Positions 15,637 through 26,187 are shown, counted from the stretch's first letter. The stretch is DNA of 39,764 nt from Bradyrhizobium manausense (GCF_001440035.1 NZ_LJYG01000019.1:17780-57543); one strand, 5' to 3'. The notes: a model not told the origin generated them from the sequence alone. Numbers and translations are program-made.

Positions 15637-17897
15637 CAGGCGGTTCCTTCCAGGCCTTGGTGTTCGATGAGTTGGAGCGCGGCGATCCAGGCCTGCCCCA
15701 GGCTCAGGCCGCCATCATTGGGCGGCACCTGGCGGGGCAGCAGCGGCGTAAGACCGGCTGCGAGGCAGCCCCGCTCGATCTCGGCGCTCAGGATCGCATT
15801 GAGAAAGCAGCCACCGCTCAAGGCGACGGTCATGATGCCGGTCTTCCGCGCAATACGAACGATCCAGTCGGCACAGGCGGCCGCGAACGTGCCGTGGAAC
15901 AGTTCGGCGCCGTCGGTCGGATCGAGCGCATCGCTCGCCAGCCGTTCGAGCAACGGAGACAGTGAGAGCACGCCGTTCTCGATCACCCAGCCGTCCCTGG
16001 CAACGCGGGGCTGGCGAACACGCGCTTCCAGCTTCATCGCGGCCTCGCCCTCGTAGCTCTGCACCAGGGAAAGCCGAAGCAGTCCTGCCGCGGCGTCGAA
16101 CAGCCGGCCGGCGCTCGTCGTCATCGGCACGTCGCGCTGATCCAGCAAGGCGGACAAACGCACCGCTTGCGGCTGCGCGGCAAAGCGGCGCGGAATCTCG
16201 TCGCCGCGCTGCAATCCGTGTAGCACGCTCGCTGCCATCCGCCACGGCTCGCACGCGGCGCGGTCGCCGCCGGGCATCTTGAGTGTGGCGAGATGTCCGA
16301 GCCGGCGGAAGCGCGCCCCTTCGCACAGCAGAAGCTCACCACCCCAATTGCCGGCGTCGCCGCCATAGCCGAACCCGTCAAGCACCAGCGCCAACACAGG
16401 ACGTTCGACGCGATGTTCGGCCATCACGGACGCTGCATGGGCATGATGATGCTGAATCGCAACCAGCCTCCTCCCGCTCGCTTCGGCAAAACGGGTCGAG
16501 GCGATATTCGGATGCAGGTCATGCGCGACGACGACCGGCTCAACATGGAGCGTTGAAAGCAGTTGATGCACTGTTTCTTCTAAGCAGCGGACCCCTTCCG
16601 CTGTGTCGAGATCACCGATATGTTGGGAGACGAAGGCCTCGTCGCCGCGCGTAGCCGTTACGGTCGATTTCAGGCTACCGCCAACGGCAAGGATCGACGG
16701 AACGGATCGTAGGAGGCGCACGGGCTCTGGAACGTAACCGCGGGCGCGGCGGATAAACTGGGTCCGCCCGGCCACGACAGATACGACGGAATCGTCCGCA
16801 CGAATGACAATGTCGCGGTCATGGGTGACGACGAGATCGGCGATGCCGGCGAGGCGCCGCCTCGCCTGGTCGTTGTCGGTCAGCAGCGGTTCGCCGCTGA
16901 GATTGGCGCTGGTTGTGACGATCGCCCAGCTTTTGCCGTCCTGCGGATGGCTCGACTTCAGCGCATCAAAAATCAAATAGTGCAATGGCATCACCGGCAG
17001 CATAACCCCGACCCGCGACAGCCCCGGCGCGATCGCAGGCGCGAGACGATGACGCGACGTCATCAGCACGATTGGCCGCGCTAGCGTCTGGAGCAACGCC
17101 AGCTCGGCAGCATTGGCAGCGGCGATCTCGGCAACCAAGTCTATTGAGCCGACCATGATGGCGAAGGGCTTTTGATCGCGCTGCTTGCGCTTCCGAAGGC
17201 GTTTTACGGCCTCGTTGTCGCGCGCATCACAGATGAGCTGATAGCCGCCGAGCCCCTTGATCGCGACGATCTTCCCCACTGCAATTGCGGCCGCGATCTC
17301 CGCAACGGGGTGGCTAAGCCTCGGGCCGCATTGCGGGCAGGCAATCGCCTCGGCGTGGAAGCGGCGGCTGTTGGGATCGGCATAATCCGCGGCACAGGCT
17401 TCACACATGGTAAAGCGCTTCATTGCGGTGGCCGCACGATCATATGGCAGCTGCTCGGTGATGGTGTGGCGTGGCCCGCAATGGGTGCAGCTGATGAAGG
17501 GATAGAGATGGAGCCGGCTGGCCGGATCGAACAGCTCGCCCCGGCACGCCGGGCAGGTTGCGGCGTCGGCGACGATCCGCGTCGACACCCTGCCCTGCTC
17601 GCTGGCGCGAATGCAGAACTCCTCGCTCGCCGCCGCGCTGACCGGCTGCACTGAAATCTCGTCGATCCGTGCCAGCGGCGGCTTTTCGAGCGGTAGCGCG
17701 GTCACGAAATCCGATGCGCGCGCGCCCTCGACCTCGATGACGACGCCATGCGGATCATTGGCGACGAAGCCGCCGAGGCGATAGCGCCTGGCCAGACCAT
17801 AGACATAGGGACGAAAGCCGACGCCCTGTACGGCGCCGCGCACATGCAGACGCAGCCGTCGTCTATCGCGGGCTGTGGCTTCGTCCACCATTGTCAT
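15636..17897 (-). CDS. hypF: Carbamoyltransferase HypF
   Basis: 753 residues, full length. HypF turns carbamoyl phosphate into the cyanide precursor and loads it on HypE. Domains in order: acylphosphatase ([18 protein letters not shown], residues about 19-36); two zinc-finger modules with CPAC, CTHCGPR, CEAC and CPQCGPR cysteines (about 115-190); a YrdC-like ATP/carbamoyl domain (about 205-390, [25 protein letters not shown]); and a Kae1-like C-terminal domain with HHHAH and [15 protein letters not shown]. Start ATG 17897 overlaps the hypB stop (ATGA); an ATG two codons later is an equal alternative. No damage seen. Confidence 0.95.
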   Translation of the reverse strand: MTMVDEATARDRRRLRLHVRGAVQGVGFRPYVYGLARRYRLGGFVANDPHGVVIEVEGARASDFVTALPLEKPPLARIDEISVQPVSAAASEEFCIRASEQGRVSTRIVADAATCPACRGELFDPASRLHLYPFISCTHCGPRHTITEQLPYDRAATAMKRFTMCEACAADYADPNSRRFHAEAIACPQCGPRLSHPVAEIAAAIAVGKIVAIKGLGGYQLICDARDNEAVKRLRKRKQRDQKPFAIMVGSIDLVAEIAAANAAELALLQTLARPIVLMTSRHRLAPAIAPGLSRVGVMLPVMPLHYLIFDALKSSHPQDGKSWAIVTTSANLSGEPLLTDNDQARRRLAGIADLVVTHDRDIVIRADDSVVSVVAGRTQFIRRARGYVPEPVRLLRSVPSILAVGGSLKSTVTATRGDEAFVSQHIGDLDTAEGVRCLEETVHQLLSTLHVEPVVVAHDLHPNIASTRFAEASGRRLVAIQHHHAHAASVMAEHRVERPVLALVLDGFGYGGDAGNWGGELLLCEGARFRRLGHLATLKMPGGDRAACEPWRMAASVLHGLQRGDEIPRRFAAQPQAVRLSALLDQRDVPMTTSAGRLFDAAAGLLRLSLVQSYEGEAAMKLEARVRQPRVARDGWVIENGVLSLSPLLERLASDALDPTDGAELFHGTFAAACADWIVRIARKTGIMTVALSGGCFLNAILSAEIERGCLAAGLTPLLPRQVPPNDGGLSLGQAWIAALQLIEHQGLEGTA

Positions 17898-18778
17898 TCC
17901 GCCGCGGCCGGTCCTATCCTGGCCGCCTGCTTGCGGATCCAGGCATAAAAGGCCGGAAGCCCTTCCCCTGTGCGCGCCGACACGGTCAGCGCCTCAATTT
18001 TCGGGTTGACCCGCCGCGCATATTCGACGGTCCTGGGGAGATCGAAATCGAGCACCGACGCGAGATCGATTTTGTTGATCAGCATCAACGAAGAGGAGGC
18101 GAACATATCCGGGTATTTCAGCGGTTTGTCCTCGCCCTCCGTGGTCGAAAGCACCACGATCTTGCAGGCTTCACCGAGATCGAACGCCGCGGGACAAACA
18201 AGGTTGCCGACGTTCTCGATAAAGAGAATGCCGCCGTTAAGCCGGCGCAGCCGCTCATAGGCCCTAGCGACCATGCCGGCATCGAGGTGACAGCCCTTTC
18301 CGGTGTTGACCTGGATGGCCGGCACGCCAGTAGCGCGAATGCGCTCTGCATCGTGGGAGGTCTGCTGATCACCTTCGATCACGCCGATCAGAAAGCTGTC
18401 CTTCAACTCGGACACGGCGCGGACCAGCAGCGAAGTCTTGCCGGCGCCGGGGCTCGAGACAAGGTTGAAAGCAAGTACGTCGTCGGCGTGGAAGCGGGTG
18501 CGGTTTTCGGCGGCGAGGTGGTCGTTCTTGCCAAGAATGTCGCGTTCAACTTGGATGATACGGTCGCTGCTCATGCCCGCGATCTGTTGGCCCGCGGGCT
18601 TGGCGCTGCAATCGAGAAGCCCGGCGACGTCGTGCTCATGATCGTGGTATCCGCCCCCGTGAGGATGATCATGCCGGGCATGATGGTGATGACGACCATC
18701 GTTGTCATGCTCATGATGCGCATCACGAACGCACTCGATGGACGTCTTGGCGTCGTTGCAACCGCAGACCGTACACAT
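17894..18778 (-). CDS. hypB: Nickel-insertion GTPase HypB
   Basis: 294 residues. HypB is a GTPase that with HypA inserts nickel into the hydrogenase large subunit. The N-terminus has the high-affinity nickel motif CTVCGC (residues 2-7). It is followed by a histidine-rich stretch with 13 His in residues 21-49, a nickel store typical of rhizobial HypB but smaller than the very long one remembered from B. japonicum. The GTPase motifs follow: SSPGAGKTS (P-loop), EGDQQTS, metal-site CH in [16 protein letters not shown], and NKIDL. Start and stop overlap hypA and hypF by four bases or fewer. Confidence 0.96.
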   Translation of the reverse strand: MCTVCGCNDAKTSIECVRDAHHEHDNDGRHHHHARHDHPHGGGYHDHEHDVAGLLDCSAKPAGQQIAGMSSDRIIQVERDILGKNDHLAAENRTRFHADDVLAFNLVSSPGAGKTSLLVRAVSELKDSFLIGVIEGDQQTSHDAERIRATGVPAIQVNTGKGCHLDAGMVARAYERLRRLNGGILFIENVGNLVCPAAFDLGEACKIVVLSTTEGEDKPLKYPDMFASSSLMLINKIDLASVLDFDLPRTVEYARRVNPKIEALTVSARTGEGLPAFYAWIRKQAARIGPAAAE

Positions 18779-19119
18779 CAGGCGACCTCCAATTTATTCA
18801 CGCGCATTTCCTCACCGCCGGTCACCTGCAATTGATAGCTGCCGCAGGTTGGACACGGCTCGTAACGCTGCTTGATCTCGACGCTCATCGAGCAAGCCAT
18901 GCACCATGCGATCCCCGGCGTCGCGATGATCTCCAGCCTTGCGCCCTGCACGATGGTCCGCGCAGCTACCGCCTCGAAGCAGAATTTGATCGCCTCCGGT
19001 GCGACGTGGCTGAGCGCACCGATCTCGAGGCACACGGTCTTCACCTTCGAGAACGAGCGATTTCGCGCCTCTTCCTCGACAATCCCAATGATGCCCTGGC
19101 ACAGCGCCATCTCATGCAC
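18778..19119 (-). CDS. hypA: Nickel-delivery protein HypA
   Basis: 113 residues. The start is GTG 19119, giving M(V)HEMALCQG; His2 after the start is the conserved nickel ligand, so the later in-frame ATG (MALC) would lose it. The zinc site is CMAC plus CPTC (about residues 73-93). The first eight bases overlap the end of hupK, and the stop overlaps the hypB ATG. HypA hands nickel to HypB and the hydrogenase precursor. An upstream extension of the frame lies inside hupK and is not used. Confidence 0.94.
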   Translation of the reverse strand: MHEMALCQGIIGIVEEEARNRSFSKVKTVCLEIGALSHVAPEAIKFCFEAVAARTIVQGARLEIIATPGIAWCMACSMSVEIKQRYEPCPTCGSYQLQVTGGEEMRVNKLEVA

Positions 19120-20209
19120 GGCCGGCCTCGTGGAAATTGAGGTTGAAGCTAACGCAAGGGTCAAACGACCCGACGAAAGTACGAACCGCGTCCTGTCCGC
19201 GCGGGCCGGCGGCGAGCCGCGAGCCCTTGAGGCTCTGGACCAGCGGCCCCCGCGCGTGGAAATTCCATTCGGTCGGCGCCAGTAATTGGAAGCGCACGAT
19301 GCGGTCCTCGTCGTCGAGCTCGATCGCATGGTAGAGTCGGCCGCGTGCACATTCGACCGCGGCCGCTCCCCTCTGGTTACCGAGGGAATAGCTGGCGATA
19401 ACGCCGTCCTCGAGATCCCGCTCGGCGTCGTCAAGCCAGGCGAGGAGACGAGCCACTTCGGCGAGGCGCGCCTTGAGGCGCTCGGCTGGGCCAGCATCCA
19501 GCGCCAAAATCTGCTCGCGGCCGCCCCTGCGGGCCCAGACGCCGGTCTCCGGAATCCGACCGTGAAGTTCGGGCGCGCCGGAAAAGCTCGCTCCCTCGGT
19601 GAGCAACCGCGCAATGACGTCGGGATCATCAGCAACCGACAGGAATGACTGCTCGATGGCAGGAAGCGACAGCGCCTGGGCATTGAAGCGTGCAAGGTGC
19701 GCCGCCGCCGGTGCACGGCCTGGTTCCGGACATTGAGTTTCGCGCGTGGTTCCGAGCGCGGTCACCGCGGACTTGATCTGCGACACCGCCTCGCGCATCG
19801 CTCCCTCTCTTGCACCTTCGCTGGCGACGCCGCCAAGAACTGTGGCCGCATGCATCAGCGCGCGCACCGCCTCAGCGCCGGTGCCGTCAAACGCGAGCTG
19901 CCTGACGAACAGGCCCCGCACCAATTCCGTCAATCGTTCTGCAACGACTGCGGTAACGCGGCGCTGCACCGTCTCCGCGGCGGCGTCTTCACCCCGCGCA
20001 GCTTCGACCGCCGACAGATAGGCCACCTGCTGCGCGACCGCGCAAAGCGAGAACAGCCGAGGCAGCACTGAGAGCACTGACGATGCTGGCTTGCCCGCAA
20101 ACAGGCGCATGACGGCCGGCCTGCTGCGCGGTAGGATCGCAACGTCGACAATCGAGCACCCGGCGAGCCACACCGTGATCTCGATCTCGCTCCGGAAGGC
20201 GAGGCTCAT
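19112..20209 (-). CDS. hupK: Hydrogenase accessory protein HupK
   Basis: 365 residues. HupK is distantly related to the hydrogenase large subunit and is thought to act as a scaffold in NiFe site assembly in rhizobia (family knowledge). Visible: AGCSIVDVAILPRSRP near residues 17-32, and the C-terminal end VGSFDPCVSFNLNFHEA, which mimics the DPC-x2-C end of HupL with the cysteine pair reduced to one. The ATG overlaps the stop of the hupI remnant (ATGA). The middle part is Ala-rich and poorly conserved. Length is normal for the family. Confidence 0.88.
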   Translation of the reverse strand: MSLAFRSEIEITVWLAGCSIVDVAILPRSRPAVMRLFAGKPASSVLSVLPRLFSLCAVAQQVAYLSAVEAARGEDAAAETVQRRVTAVVAERLTELVRGLFVRQLAFDGTGAEAVRALMHAATVLGGVASEGAREGAMREAVSQIKSAVTALGTTRETQCPEPGRAPAAAHLARFNAQALSLPAIEQSFLSVADDPDVIARLLTEGASFSGAPELHGRIPETGVWARRGGREQILALDAGPAERLKARLAEVARLLAWLDDAERDLEDGVIASYSLGNQRGAAAVECARGRLYHAIELDDEDRIVRFQLLAPTEWNFHARGPLVQSLKGSRLAAGPRGQDAVRTFVGSFDPCVSFNLNFHEAGRA

Positions 20210-20370
20210 GCGCGCTGCTCCGTCAGGACACCGCAGGGGACGTTACGGCCGTCGAACGCGCTTGTCGCGAACGCGCCGACGGGGTCATAGGCGGTCCAGC
20301 AGATGCTGCATTCGAGCGGCGTAAGCTCAGTGACATCCTGCCGCACGCCGAAATTATCAACCTTCTTCAT
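20206..20370 (-). pseudogene. hupI: Truncated rubredoxin gene hupI (hupJ lost)
   Basis: A 54-codon ORF between hupH and hupK, joined to both by ATGA overlaps. It starts [12 protein letters not shown] and carries the first rubredoxin cysteine knuckle LECSICWTAYDPVGA. It then goes directly into FATSAFDGRNVPCGVLTEQRA instead of the WRCPxCG second knuckle. HupI is normally about 70 residues with four cysteines binding one iron; only the first C-x2-C remains, plus a single unrelated Cys. The expected next gene, hupJ, is absent. The simplest reading is a deletion fusing the 5' part of hupI to the last codons of hupJ or to unrelated sequence. Iron binding as in rubredoxin is not possible. Confidence 0.75.
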
Positions 20371-21299
20371 TTGAAATAGGCCTCGATAGTTTCCCTAAGC
20401 CGCTCGGCCGAATCCTCGAAATCCTCGTCAGCTGCGACAGCGACCGTCGGCATGCCGCCTACCTCGAACGTATCGAGGATGATGGTGTCCATGGCGTTGA
20501 AGAACTGCACCGACCAGACATTGCGGATTCCGGTCGCGAGCACGCGGCAGGTGCCGTAACCGCGCGAGATAAGCTGGATTGGTCCGTTCCTGATCGTCTC
20601 CTGTAGAAAGCTCATGTCGATCGGGCTCATCGGCAGCAGCGTGAGGTTGATGATCCCCGATGGCATACCAGGCCGCCAGGCAAGCGCCCGCGCGCGGATT
20701 TCGGCGAGCACTGGCAGCACGTTCATGGCGCCTTGCGGCGGCTGGCCGATCTTGAAGTCCGCGATTGTCAGATCCGCGGCTGCCCGTTTCACGATCTCTG
20801 GGATCGCTCCGATCTCAAGATACTCGTGAAAAGAATCGGTCTGGATCCGCACGCGCCATAGGCCTGCGAACACCGCCTCCCGGATCTGCACCAGCGATCC
20901 GCCCGGTAGCGCGACGACGCCGGCTACCTCGCCTTCACCGATGATGCCGGCGACGAGCTCGCGTTCGAGATGGTTGAGATCGTCAAGCCGGAACAGCCGC
21001 GTGGGCGCATCTACCTTCTGGCTCGCGATGGCTTCAGCTATATTCGACAGGAGCTCGATAGCATTCGGGCAGCTCTTCGCTAGCTCGGCAACATCGAGCT
21101 TGGCAAGCTCTGGCAATGCGCCCGCGGCGCTCCGGCTGTGCCCCGCTGCGCTCGGACTCTTCCCGGTGCGCATCGCCTGCTCCTTTTCGTCAGCCGCTGT
21201 GCAGAAACCCCCACCTGCCTCACGGGACAAGAGTGGAGAACGATCAAGAGCAGTGATATCGAGCGCGGACCGGCCGCGTCGTGCGAGGCAGAAATCCAT
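20367..21299 (-). CDS. hupH: Hydrogenase accessory protein HupH
   Basis: 310 residues; ATG 21299 ([11 protein letters not shown]) is chosen because GGAGG lies five bases upstream. HupH (HyaF family) helps processing of the hydrogenase small subunit and its Fe-S clusters. The core is clear: [54 protein letters not shown], and [25 protein letters not shown], which matches the C-terminal domain of the family. The first 60 residues are unusual and carry a Ser/Ala-rich stretch. The gene that normally precedes it, hupG, is absent; a 92-base gap separates it from hupF. Confidence 0.88.
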   Translation of the reverse strand: MDFCLARRGRSALDITALDRSPLLSREAGGGFCTAADEKEQAMRTGKSPSAAGHSRSAAGALPELAKLDVAELAKSCPNAIELLSNIAEAIASQKVDAPTRLFRLDDLNHLERELVAGIIGEGEVAGVVALPGGSLVQIREAVFAGLWRVRIQTDSFHEYLEIGAIPEIVKRAAADLTIADFKIGQPPQGAMNVLPVLAEIRARALAWRPGMPSGIINLTLLPMSPIDMSFLQETIRNGPIQLISRGYGTCRVLATGIRNVWSVQFFNAMDTIILDTFEVGGMPTVAVAADEDFEDSAERLRETIEAYFK

Positions 21300-21391
21300 C
21301 AATCCTCCAGATCTGAGCCAGATCAATTGTCCGACAAAGCCGAGTTTTAGTTGGAAACGATGGCTGTCATGAACGACTGATAGTCATCTTT

Positions 21392-21784
21392 TTAGATCAC
21401 AAACTTGTCTTCCAACCTCGCAGTCGTTGTCTTACGGTCGGTGCTTGCTTCGTGGCTCGTATTAGGATGTCGAAGGTGGCCAGAGGCCTGATCGCGCTGT
21501 AGATGCACGGGCAATGTCGGATCACGGTTGATCAGGTCGGCGAAGAAGCAGTCGCAATCGTCGCCGTTGAGCGCTGCGCCGATGCCATCAATAGCATCGC
21601 CAATTAGCTGCGCCTCTTCATCATCCAAGAGCCGGATCGCAGTGTCGACATGGACAAGCACCTTGGCGGAGGCAATCGGATCGGAGAGCAAGAATACCCA
21701 GACACGACGCTGCTTTCCGCGAAACTCGCAAAGCGCAGAGATACCGTCGGTTTCGATAACCGTCATTGGTAAGCCAAGACACAT
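21392..21784 (-). CDS. hupF: HypC-family chaperone HupF, with a C-terminal extension
   Basis: 130 residues starting MCLGLPM at ATG 21784 (SD CGGAGA upstream). A TTG at 21802 would bury the essential second-position Cys and is rejected. HupF stabilises the hydrogenase large-subunit precursor, especially in the presence of oxygen. The family body RVWVFLLSDP, VLVHVDTAIRLLDDEEA and FFADLINRDPTLPVHL is present, after which HupF normally stops. Here about 35 more residues follow (RDQASGHLRHPNTS... to KFVI). The extension probably arose when the downstream hupG was deleted, letting the frame read on. Confidence 0.9.
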   Translation of the reverse strand: MCLGLPMTVIETDGISALCEFRGKQRRVWVFLLSDPIASAKVLVHVDTAIRLLDDEEAQLIGDAIDGIGAALNGDDCDCFFADLINRDPTLPVHLQRDQASGHLRHPNTSHEASTDRKTTTARLEDKFVI

Positions 21785-21814
21785 CTGCGACGTCTCCGAC
21801 AACTCGCGATCCGT

Positions 21815-23149
21815 TCATGTTCGCGCTCTCATTTCGTAACGCTGGTGATCGATACCATTGGCGAGCAACCATTCAGATTCCCCTAATGGTGTGATGCGCG
21901 GCGTCACCCGCACGCCCCACTCCACGAGAATAAATCTGGCAAGCTCGACCGCAGGGCTAATTTGATTACGCACTGCCGGCGTCAGGGGTCCACCCCAGTC
22001 ATCGAGATCAAGCGGCTGGCAACCGATCAACACGAGATGTTTTGGGCAATGCCCGAGCAGGTCACACGCACTGATAACTTCCTGAAATCCAGTATGATGC
22101 AGGCTCATCTTCCTAATGCCGGTGAAACGCGGCACCTCCTCGTCGCGCACGAGCTTCAACTGTCCAGGCTCTAGGCCATAATCGATCGCGTCGAATACGA
22201 TTAGGTGGTCGGAGTCCTGAAGATAGTTTACGAGGTGGAGCCCCTGCGTCCCGCCGTCCAGGATTGTGACCTCATCGGGTACGACGTAGCGATGATGAAA
22301 TTCTTCCACGGCACGTACCCCAAATCCTTCATCTGCCCAAAGAATGTTGCCGATTCCGAGCAAGAGGACGCGCCTTGGCTTTGAACATGTCGGCACCACT
22401 CCGCTTCCCCAGTTGGAACGGCACTGACGTACACCCGAGATCATCGAGAAGATGATGCTCCGGTGCGACATGATGTCTTCGCGGACGGCGGCATAGATAT
22501 GGACCATCACGAATATGGTGAGTGCCCACATGCCGAGACGATGCCAAGTGTGAACGTCCTGGCTGTTCGGCCAAAGGGCGAACACCCAACCAAACATCGC
22601 GTGCTGCCAGCTGTCGATCCCCGCGCCTTCTGAAAAGAGCGCAAAACCTGTGATGATCATGAAGGGGACCAACAAGGTGAAGCCCGTGAACATCGCGGTC
22701 TGCGCCAGGGGATTGTGGCCGACATACACCTTCGGTTTGTGTTCCAGGAAGGCGTACCAACGAATCTCGTGCAATATGTCCTTCCAGAACTGCTTGCGAT
22801 GCGCCGGAATGTAGACAATCTGCCGTGAGTGACGGTTCCCGAAGATGGCCCATAGGATACGGGCGAGAAAGAACATCGCGAGCACCTGCGCCGCCGCGAA
22901 ATGAGCAAACCGAATGTAGCCCATCACAAATTTGCCGGACGCCGCGACCATCGACGGCGGCGTGCCGATCAGATAGCCGCTCACCATAAGAAACACGATT
23001 GACAGCGCATTCACCCAGTGGCAGATCCGCACCGGCACTTCGTAGACATAGATAGGGGACCGAGCGGCGGCTTGTTCGCCAGCGGCATCGACCGCGATTG
23101 GGGCAGAGGCCAGCTCGGTCTCCGCCCGACGTTTAGCTGTATTCATCAT
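21815..23149 (-). CDS. Fused hydrogenase cytochrome b and maturation protease (HupC-HupD)
   Basis: One 444-codon frame. Residues 1 to about 240 are HupC, the membrane cytochrome b that anchors the hydrogenase and passes electrons to quinone. It has heme-ligand-type histidines in RICHWVN, RFAHF, VHTWHRLGMW and MVHIY, with four membrane spans. It ends at SMISGVRQ, where HupC usually closes within 20 residues. The frame continues through CRSNWGSGVVPTCSKPRR into HupD: VLLLGIGNILWADEGFGVRAVEE, DGGTQGLHLV, FDAIDYGLEPG, and KMSLHHTGFQEV, the nickel-dependent endopeptidase that trims HupL. A GTG pair at 22394-22399, with GGAAGCGGA upstream, could start HupD separately (about 194 residues). So one fusion, or two products, are both possible. 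Confidence 0.85.
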   Translation of the reverse strand: MMNTAKRRAETELASAPIAVDAAGEQAAARSPIYVYEVPVRICHWVNALSIVFLMVSGYLIGTPPSMVAASGKFVMGYIRFAHFAAAQVLAMFFLARILWAIFGNRHSRQIVYIPAHRKQFWKDILHEIRWYAFLEHKPKVYVGHNPLAQTAMFTGFTLLVPFMIITGFALFSEGAGIDSWQHAMFGWVFALWPNSQDVHTWHRLGMWALTIFVMVHIYAAVREDIMSHRSIIFSMISGVRQCRSNWGSGVVPTCSKPRRVLLLGIGNILWADEGFGVRAVEEFHHRYVVPDEVTILDGGTQGLHLVNYLQDSDHLIVFDAIDYGLEPGQLKLVRDEEVPRFTGIRKMSLHHTGFQEVISACDLLGHCPKHLVLIGCQPLDLDDWGGPLTPAVRNQISPAVELARFILVEWGVRVTPRITPLGESEWLLANGIDHQRYEMRART

Positions 23150-23164
23150 GAGGTTCCTGCCTCT

Positions 23165-24946
23165 TTACCGGACTATGACGGCTGCCATTTCCTGACCGTC
23201 CGGGCTCATCACGTGGGTCGAGCACGCAAGGCAGGGATCGAAGGAGTGGATCGTGCGTAGGATCTCCAGGGGCTGTTCCGGAGCCGCCATCGGCGTCTCT
23301 ATCAGCGCCGCTTCAAAGGCGCCGATGTTGCCCTTGGGATCCCGTGGCGATCCATTCCAAGTGGTTGGAACCACGCACTGATAGTTGTCGATCTTAGTCT
23401 CCTTGATCTTGATCCAGTGCGCGAGCGCGCCACGCGGCGCCTCGGTGAAGCCATAGCCCCTTGCTTCCTTCGGCCAGCTCTCCGGCTCCCATTTGTCGAT
23501 GTTGGCGGTCGAAGAGTCGCCCGCCTTGATGCGTCCCACTAGCTTGTCCTGGAAATACCGCATCTGGTTGGCAGCCCATTGGCATTCCAGTGCGCGTGCT
23601 GCGGTACGGCCGAGAGTAGAAAATAAGGCCTTGTCCGGCAAGCCGAGCGTCTTAAGCAGCTTTTCGGTCGGCTCCTTAAATTCCGGCTTGTTCTGCGCGC
23701 AGCCCAGGATGAAGCGGGCGAGCGGTCCAACCTCGACGGCATTTCCGCGCCACCGCGGAGCCTTGATCCAAGAATACTTGCCGCCTTCATCGAGCTCCTT
23801 GATGTCGGTCTTGGTGCCCTTCGCATTGGGACCGAGCACGTAGTTTGGCTCGGTGATGCCGTCCCAGGGATGTCGGCCCTTGGAGTCATCGTCATATTTG
23901 TACCAGGAGTGACTGACAAACTCCTGTATCTGCTCGGGATCTGCATGGTCGAGCGGCAGCACCTCGTTAAGATTGCCGTTGATGATCACACCGCGCGGCA
24001 ATTTCAGGTTGTTCGCAGAATAGTCGTTGGCGTTCTCCGGAATGTCGCCATAGGCCATCACGCTTCTGCCAGAGAGCCCGCCGCCATAGAGCCAGTCCTT
24101 GTAGAAGGAGCTAATCGCGACGATGTCGGGCAGGTAGACCTTTTCGGTGAACTCGATGCAGCGATCGATGACGGACGAGACGAGATTCAATCGCTCCATG
24201 TTGATGGCGCCGACCGCGCCGGTGCCATCGACATTGATCGCGCAGGCCACCCCGCCGACCAGCCAGTTTGGATGCGGATTCTTGCCGCCATATATGGCGT
24301 GGATCTTGACGACGTCCTTCTGGAAATCGAGCGCTTCCAGATAATGCGCGACCGCCATCAGGTTCGCTTCCGGCGGCAGCTTGTAGGCGGCATGCCCCCA
24401 ATAGCCGTACTTGAACGGACCGAGCTGACCGGACTCGACAAACTTTGTCAGCCGGATCTGGAGGTCTTTGAAATAGCCGGGAGAGGACAACGGCCAGGAC
24501 GAGATCGATTGCGCCAGCACCGAGGTCGCCTTTGGATCGGCCTTCAATGCCGACATCACATCGACCCAGTCGAGCGCGTGCAGGTGATAGAAATGCACGA
24601 GATGATCATGCACCTGGAGGCAGAGTTGCATAATATTTCGGATCGAGTTGGCATTCTCCGGAATGGTGATGCCCAGCGCGTTCTCAACCGCACGGACCGA
24701 GGTGAGCGCGTGCGTTCCGGTGCAGACGCCGCAGATCCGCTCGGTGAAGGCCCAGGCGTCGCGCGGATCGCGGCCGTTCAGGATGATTTCGATGCCGCGC
24801 CACATTGTGCCTGAGGAGACCGCGTTGCGGATCACGTTGTCGGAGTCGATATTGGCCTCGATCCGCATATGACCTTCGATCCGGGTCACAGGGTCGACCA
24901 CGATGCGCTTGCCGGGCTTGAACCCGTCTGGGGTGTGAAGGTCCAC
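23165..24946 (-). CDS. hupL: Uptake hydrogenase large subunit HupL
   Basis: 593 residues, GTG start. HupL holds the NiFe active site that oxidises H2 recycled from nitrogenase. The N-terminal nickel motif [11 protein letters not shown] (Cys72, Cys75) and the C-terminal motif DPCLACSTH (Cys572, Cys575, His578) are complete. The 15-residue tail after that His (VMSPDGQE...) is the peptide removed by HupD. Other family blocks: [14 protein letters not shown] and FHWHAL-type HLHALDW. It is preceded by hupS and followed 15 bases later by hupC. No damage seen. The substrate is H2, electrons go through HupS to the cytochrome b. Confidence 0.97.
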   Translation of the reverse strand: MDLHTPDGFKPGKRIVVDPVTRIEGHMRIEANIDSDNVIRNAVSSGTMWRGIEIILNGRDPRDAWAFTERICGVCTGTHALTSVRAVENALGITIPENANSIRNIMQLCLQVHDHLVHFYHLHALDWVDVMSALKADPKATSVLAQSISSWPLSSPGYFKDLQIRLTKFVESGQLGPFKYGYWGHAAYKLPPEANLMAVAHYLEALDFQKDVVKIHAIYGGKNPHPNWLVGGVACAINVDGTGAVGAINMERLNLVSSVIDRCIEFTEKVYLPDIVAISSFYKDWLYGGGLSGRSVMAYGDIPENANDYSANNLKLPRGVIINGNLNEVLPLDHADPEQIQEFVSHSWYKYDDDSKGRHPWDGITEPNYVLGPNAKGTKTDIKELDEGGKYSWIKAPRWRGNAVEVGPLARFILGCAQNKPEFKEPTEKLLKTLGLPDKALFSTLGRTAARALECQWAANQMRYFQDKLVGRIKAGDSSTANIDKWEPESWPKEARGYGFTEAPRGALAHWIKIKETKIDNYQCVVPTTWNGSPRDPKGNIGAFEAALIETPMAAPEQPLEILRTIHSFDPCLACSTHVMSPDGQEMAAVIVR

Positions 24947-24967
24947 TCTTGCCTTACCTCAAAACAC

Positions 24968-26059
24968 TCAGTGACGCCGGTTCGTATCTTCCCGTCTGGT
25001 GGCATAGCGCCTAAAAGCTGTCACCGCCGCATGTGCGGCGACCCCAGCGCCGACGGCGCCGGCCGCCGCCATACCAATCTGGTCGGCATTTTTTTCGATG
25101 CCGAATTGCTTGATGTTGGACAGGCGGTCGTAGAACGAGCCCTTGTCCCAGAAGTCATCTTCTGAGCAGCCGATGCAGCCGTGACCCGACTGGATCGGAA
25201 AGGAGACGCCGCCGTTCCAGCGCACCGACGAACAGGCGTTGTACGTGGTCGGCCCCTTACAGCCCATCTTGTAGAGGCAATATCCTTTGCGCGCCGCCTC
25301 ATCGTCCCATTCCTCGACGAATTGGCCTGCGTCGAAATGCGCGCGTCGGTAGCATTTGTCGTGGATGCGCTGCGAGTAGAACATCTTCGGCCGGCCCTGC
25401 CGGTCGAGTTCGGGGGGCTTGCCAAAGGTGGCCATGAAGGTCACAACGCCAGTCATCACTTCCGCGATCGGCGGGCAACCCGGCACCTTAATGATAGTTT
25501 TGTTGGTGATGACCTTGTCGATGGGTGTTGCCTGCGTCGGATTGGGCCTGGCCGCCTGAACGCAGCCCCATACAGCGCAGGAACCCCAGGCGATGACGGC
25601 CATCGCGTCCTCGGACATGATCTTCAACTTCTCGACGAATGGCTTGCCGGCGTGAATGCAAAACATGCCGCCCTCGTTCAGCGGTGGATTGCCCTCGACC
25701 GCGAGCACATACTGCCCCTTATGTTTGGCACGGGTCTCTTCGAGGATCGCTTCCGCTTGATGGCCAGCGGCGGCCATGATGGTGTCGTCATAGTCAAGCG
25801 AGATCATCGACAGCATTGTATCCTTCATTAAGGGATGGGCGGAGCGGATAAAGCTCTCGGAGCAGCAGGTGCATTCGAGCCCATGCATCCAGATCACAGG
25901 TATGCGTGGCCTTGTTTCAAGCGCATTCGCAATGCGACTAACGGCCAGCGGCCCAAGCCCGAAGCTTGCCGCGGTCAGGCTGCAAAATTTAAGAAAGTTT
26001 CGACGGGTGATACCCTGCCGTCTGATCACGCCATAGAACGTTTCCGTCGCTGCTCCCAT
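24968..26059 (-). CDS. hupS: Uptake hydrogenase small subunit HupS
   Basis: 363 residues. HupS carries three iron-sulfur clusters and the export signal for the whole HupSL dimer. The twin-arginine motif is ITRRNFLKF (Arg19-Arg20), followed by a hydrophobic region ending ANALET. Cluster ligands: [29 protein letters not shown], the HDKC...[12 protein letters not shown] region and [10 protein letters not shown]. The C-terminus has a membrane anchor ([21 protein letters not shown]). ATG 26059 has GGGGAGG only three bases upstream, a short spacing. First gene of a 13-kb operon; a sigma-54 promoter lies 51-66 bases upstream. Confidence 0.97.
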   Translation of the reverse strand: MGAATETFYGVIRRQGITRRNFLKFCSLTAASFGLGPLAVSRIANALETRPRIPVIWMHGLECTCCSESFIRSAHPLMKDTMLSMISLDYDDTIMAAAGHQAEAILEETRAKHKGQYVLAVEGNPPLNEGGMFCIHAGKPFVEKLKIMSEDAMAVIAWGSCAVWGCVQAARPNPTQATPIDKVITNKTIIKVPGCPPIAEVMTGVVTFMATFGKPPELDRQGRPKMFYSQRIHDKCYRRAHFDAGQFVEEWDDEAARKGYCLYKMGCKGPTTYNACSSVRWNGGVSFPIQSGHGCIGCSEDDFWDKGSFYDRLSNIKQFGIEKNADQIGMAAAGAVGAGVAAHAAVTAFRRYATRREDTNRRH

Positions 26060-26109
26060 GAGCCTCCCCAGCGATTATGCCGATTGATGAAGTTATCGAT
26101 GAAGCGAAC

Positions 26110-26125
26110 AGCAAGAAGCAGGCCA
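26110..26125 (-). promoter_or_regulatory. Sigma-54 (-24/-12) promoter of hupS
   Basis: The - strand reads TGGCCTGCTTCTTGCT. The sigma-54 consensus is TGGCACG-N4-TTGC(A/T): GG and GC are ten bases apart as required, and only two defined positions differ. Predicted start is near 26100, about 40 bases before the ATG. NifA or the hydrogenase activator HoxA would be the likely partner. Confidence 0.65.
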
Positions 26126-26171
26126 ATGGCTCGGTGTGTGCGCGAACTGAAGACGTTCCCGTTTGTTAGGA

Positions 26172-26187
26172 ATTTGGTCGACCAAAT
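26172..26187. promoter_or_regulatory. 16-bp perfect palindrome upstream of the hupS promoter
   Basis: ATTTGGTCGACCAAAT is fully self-complementary and centred about 56 bases upstream of the -24 element. It contains TTGG/CCAA half-sites, loosely like the TTG-N5-CAA pattern remembered for HupR/HoxA-type regulators but with six bases between. It is a good operator candidate; the protein is unknown. Confidence 0.4.
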
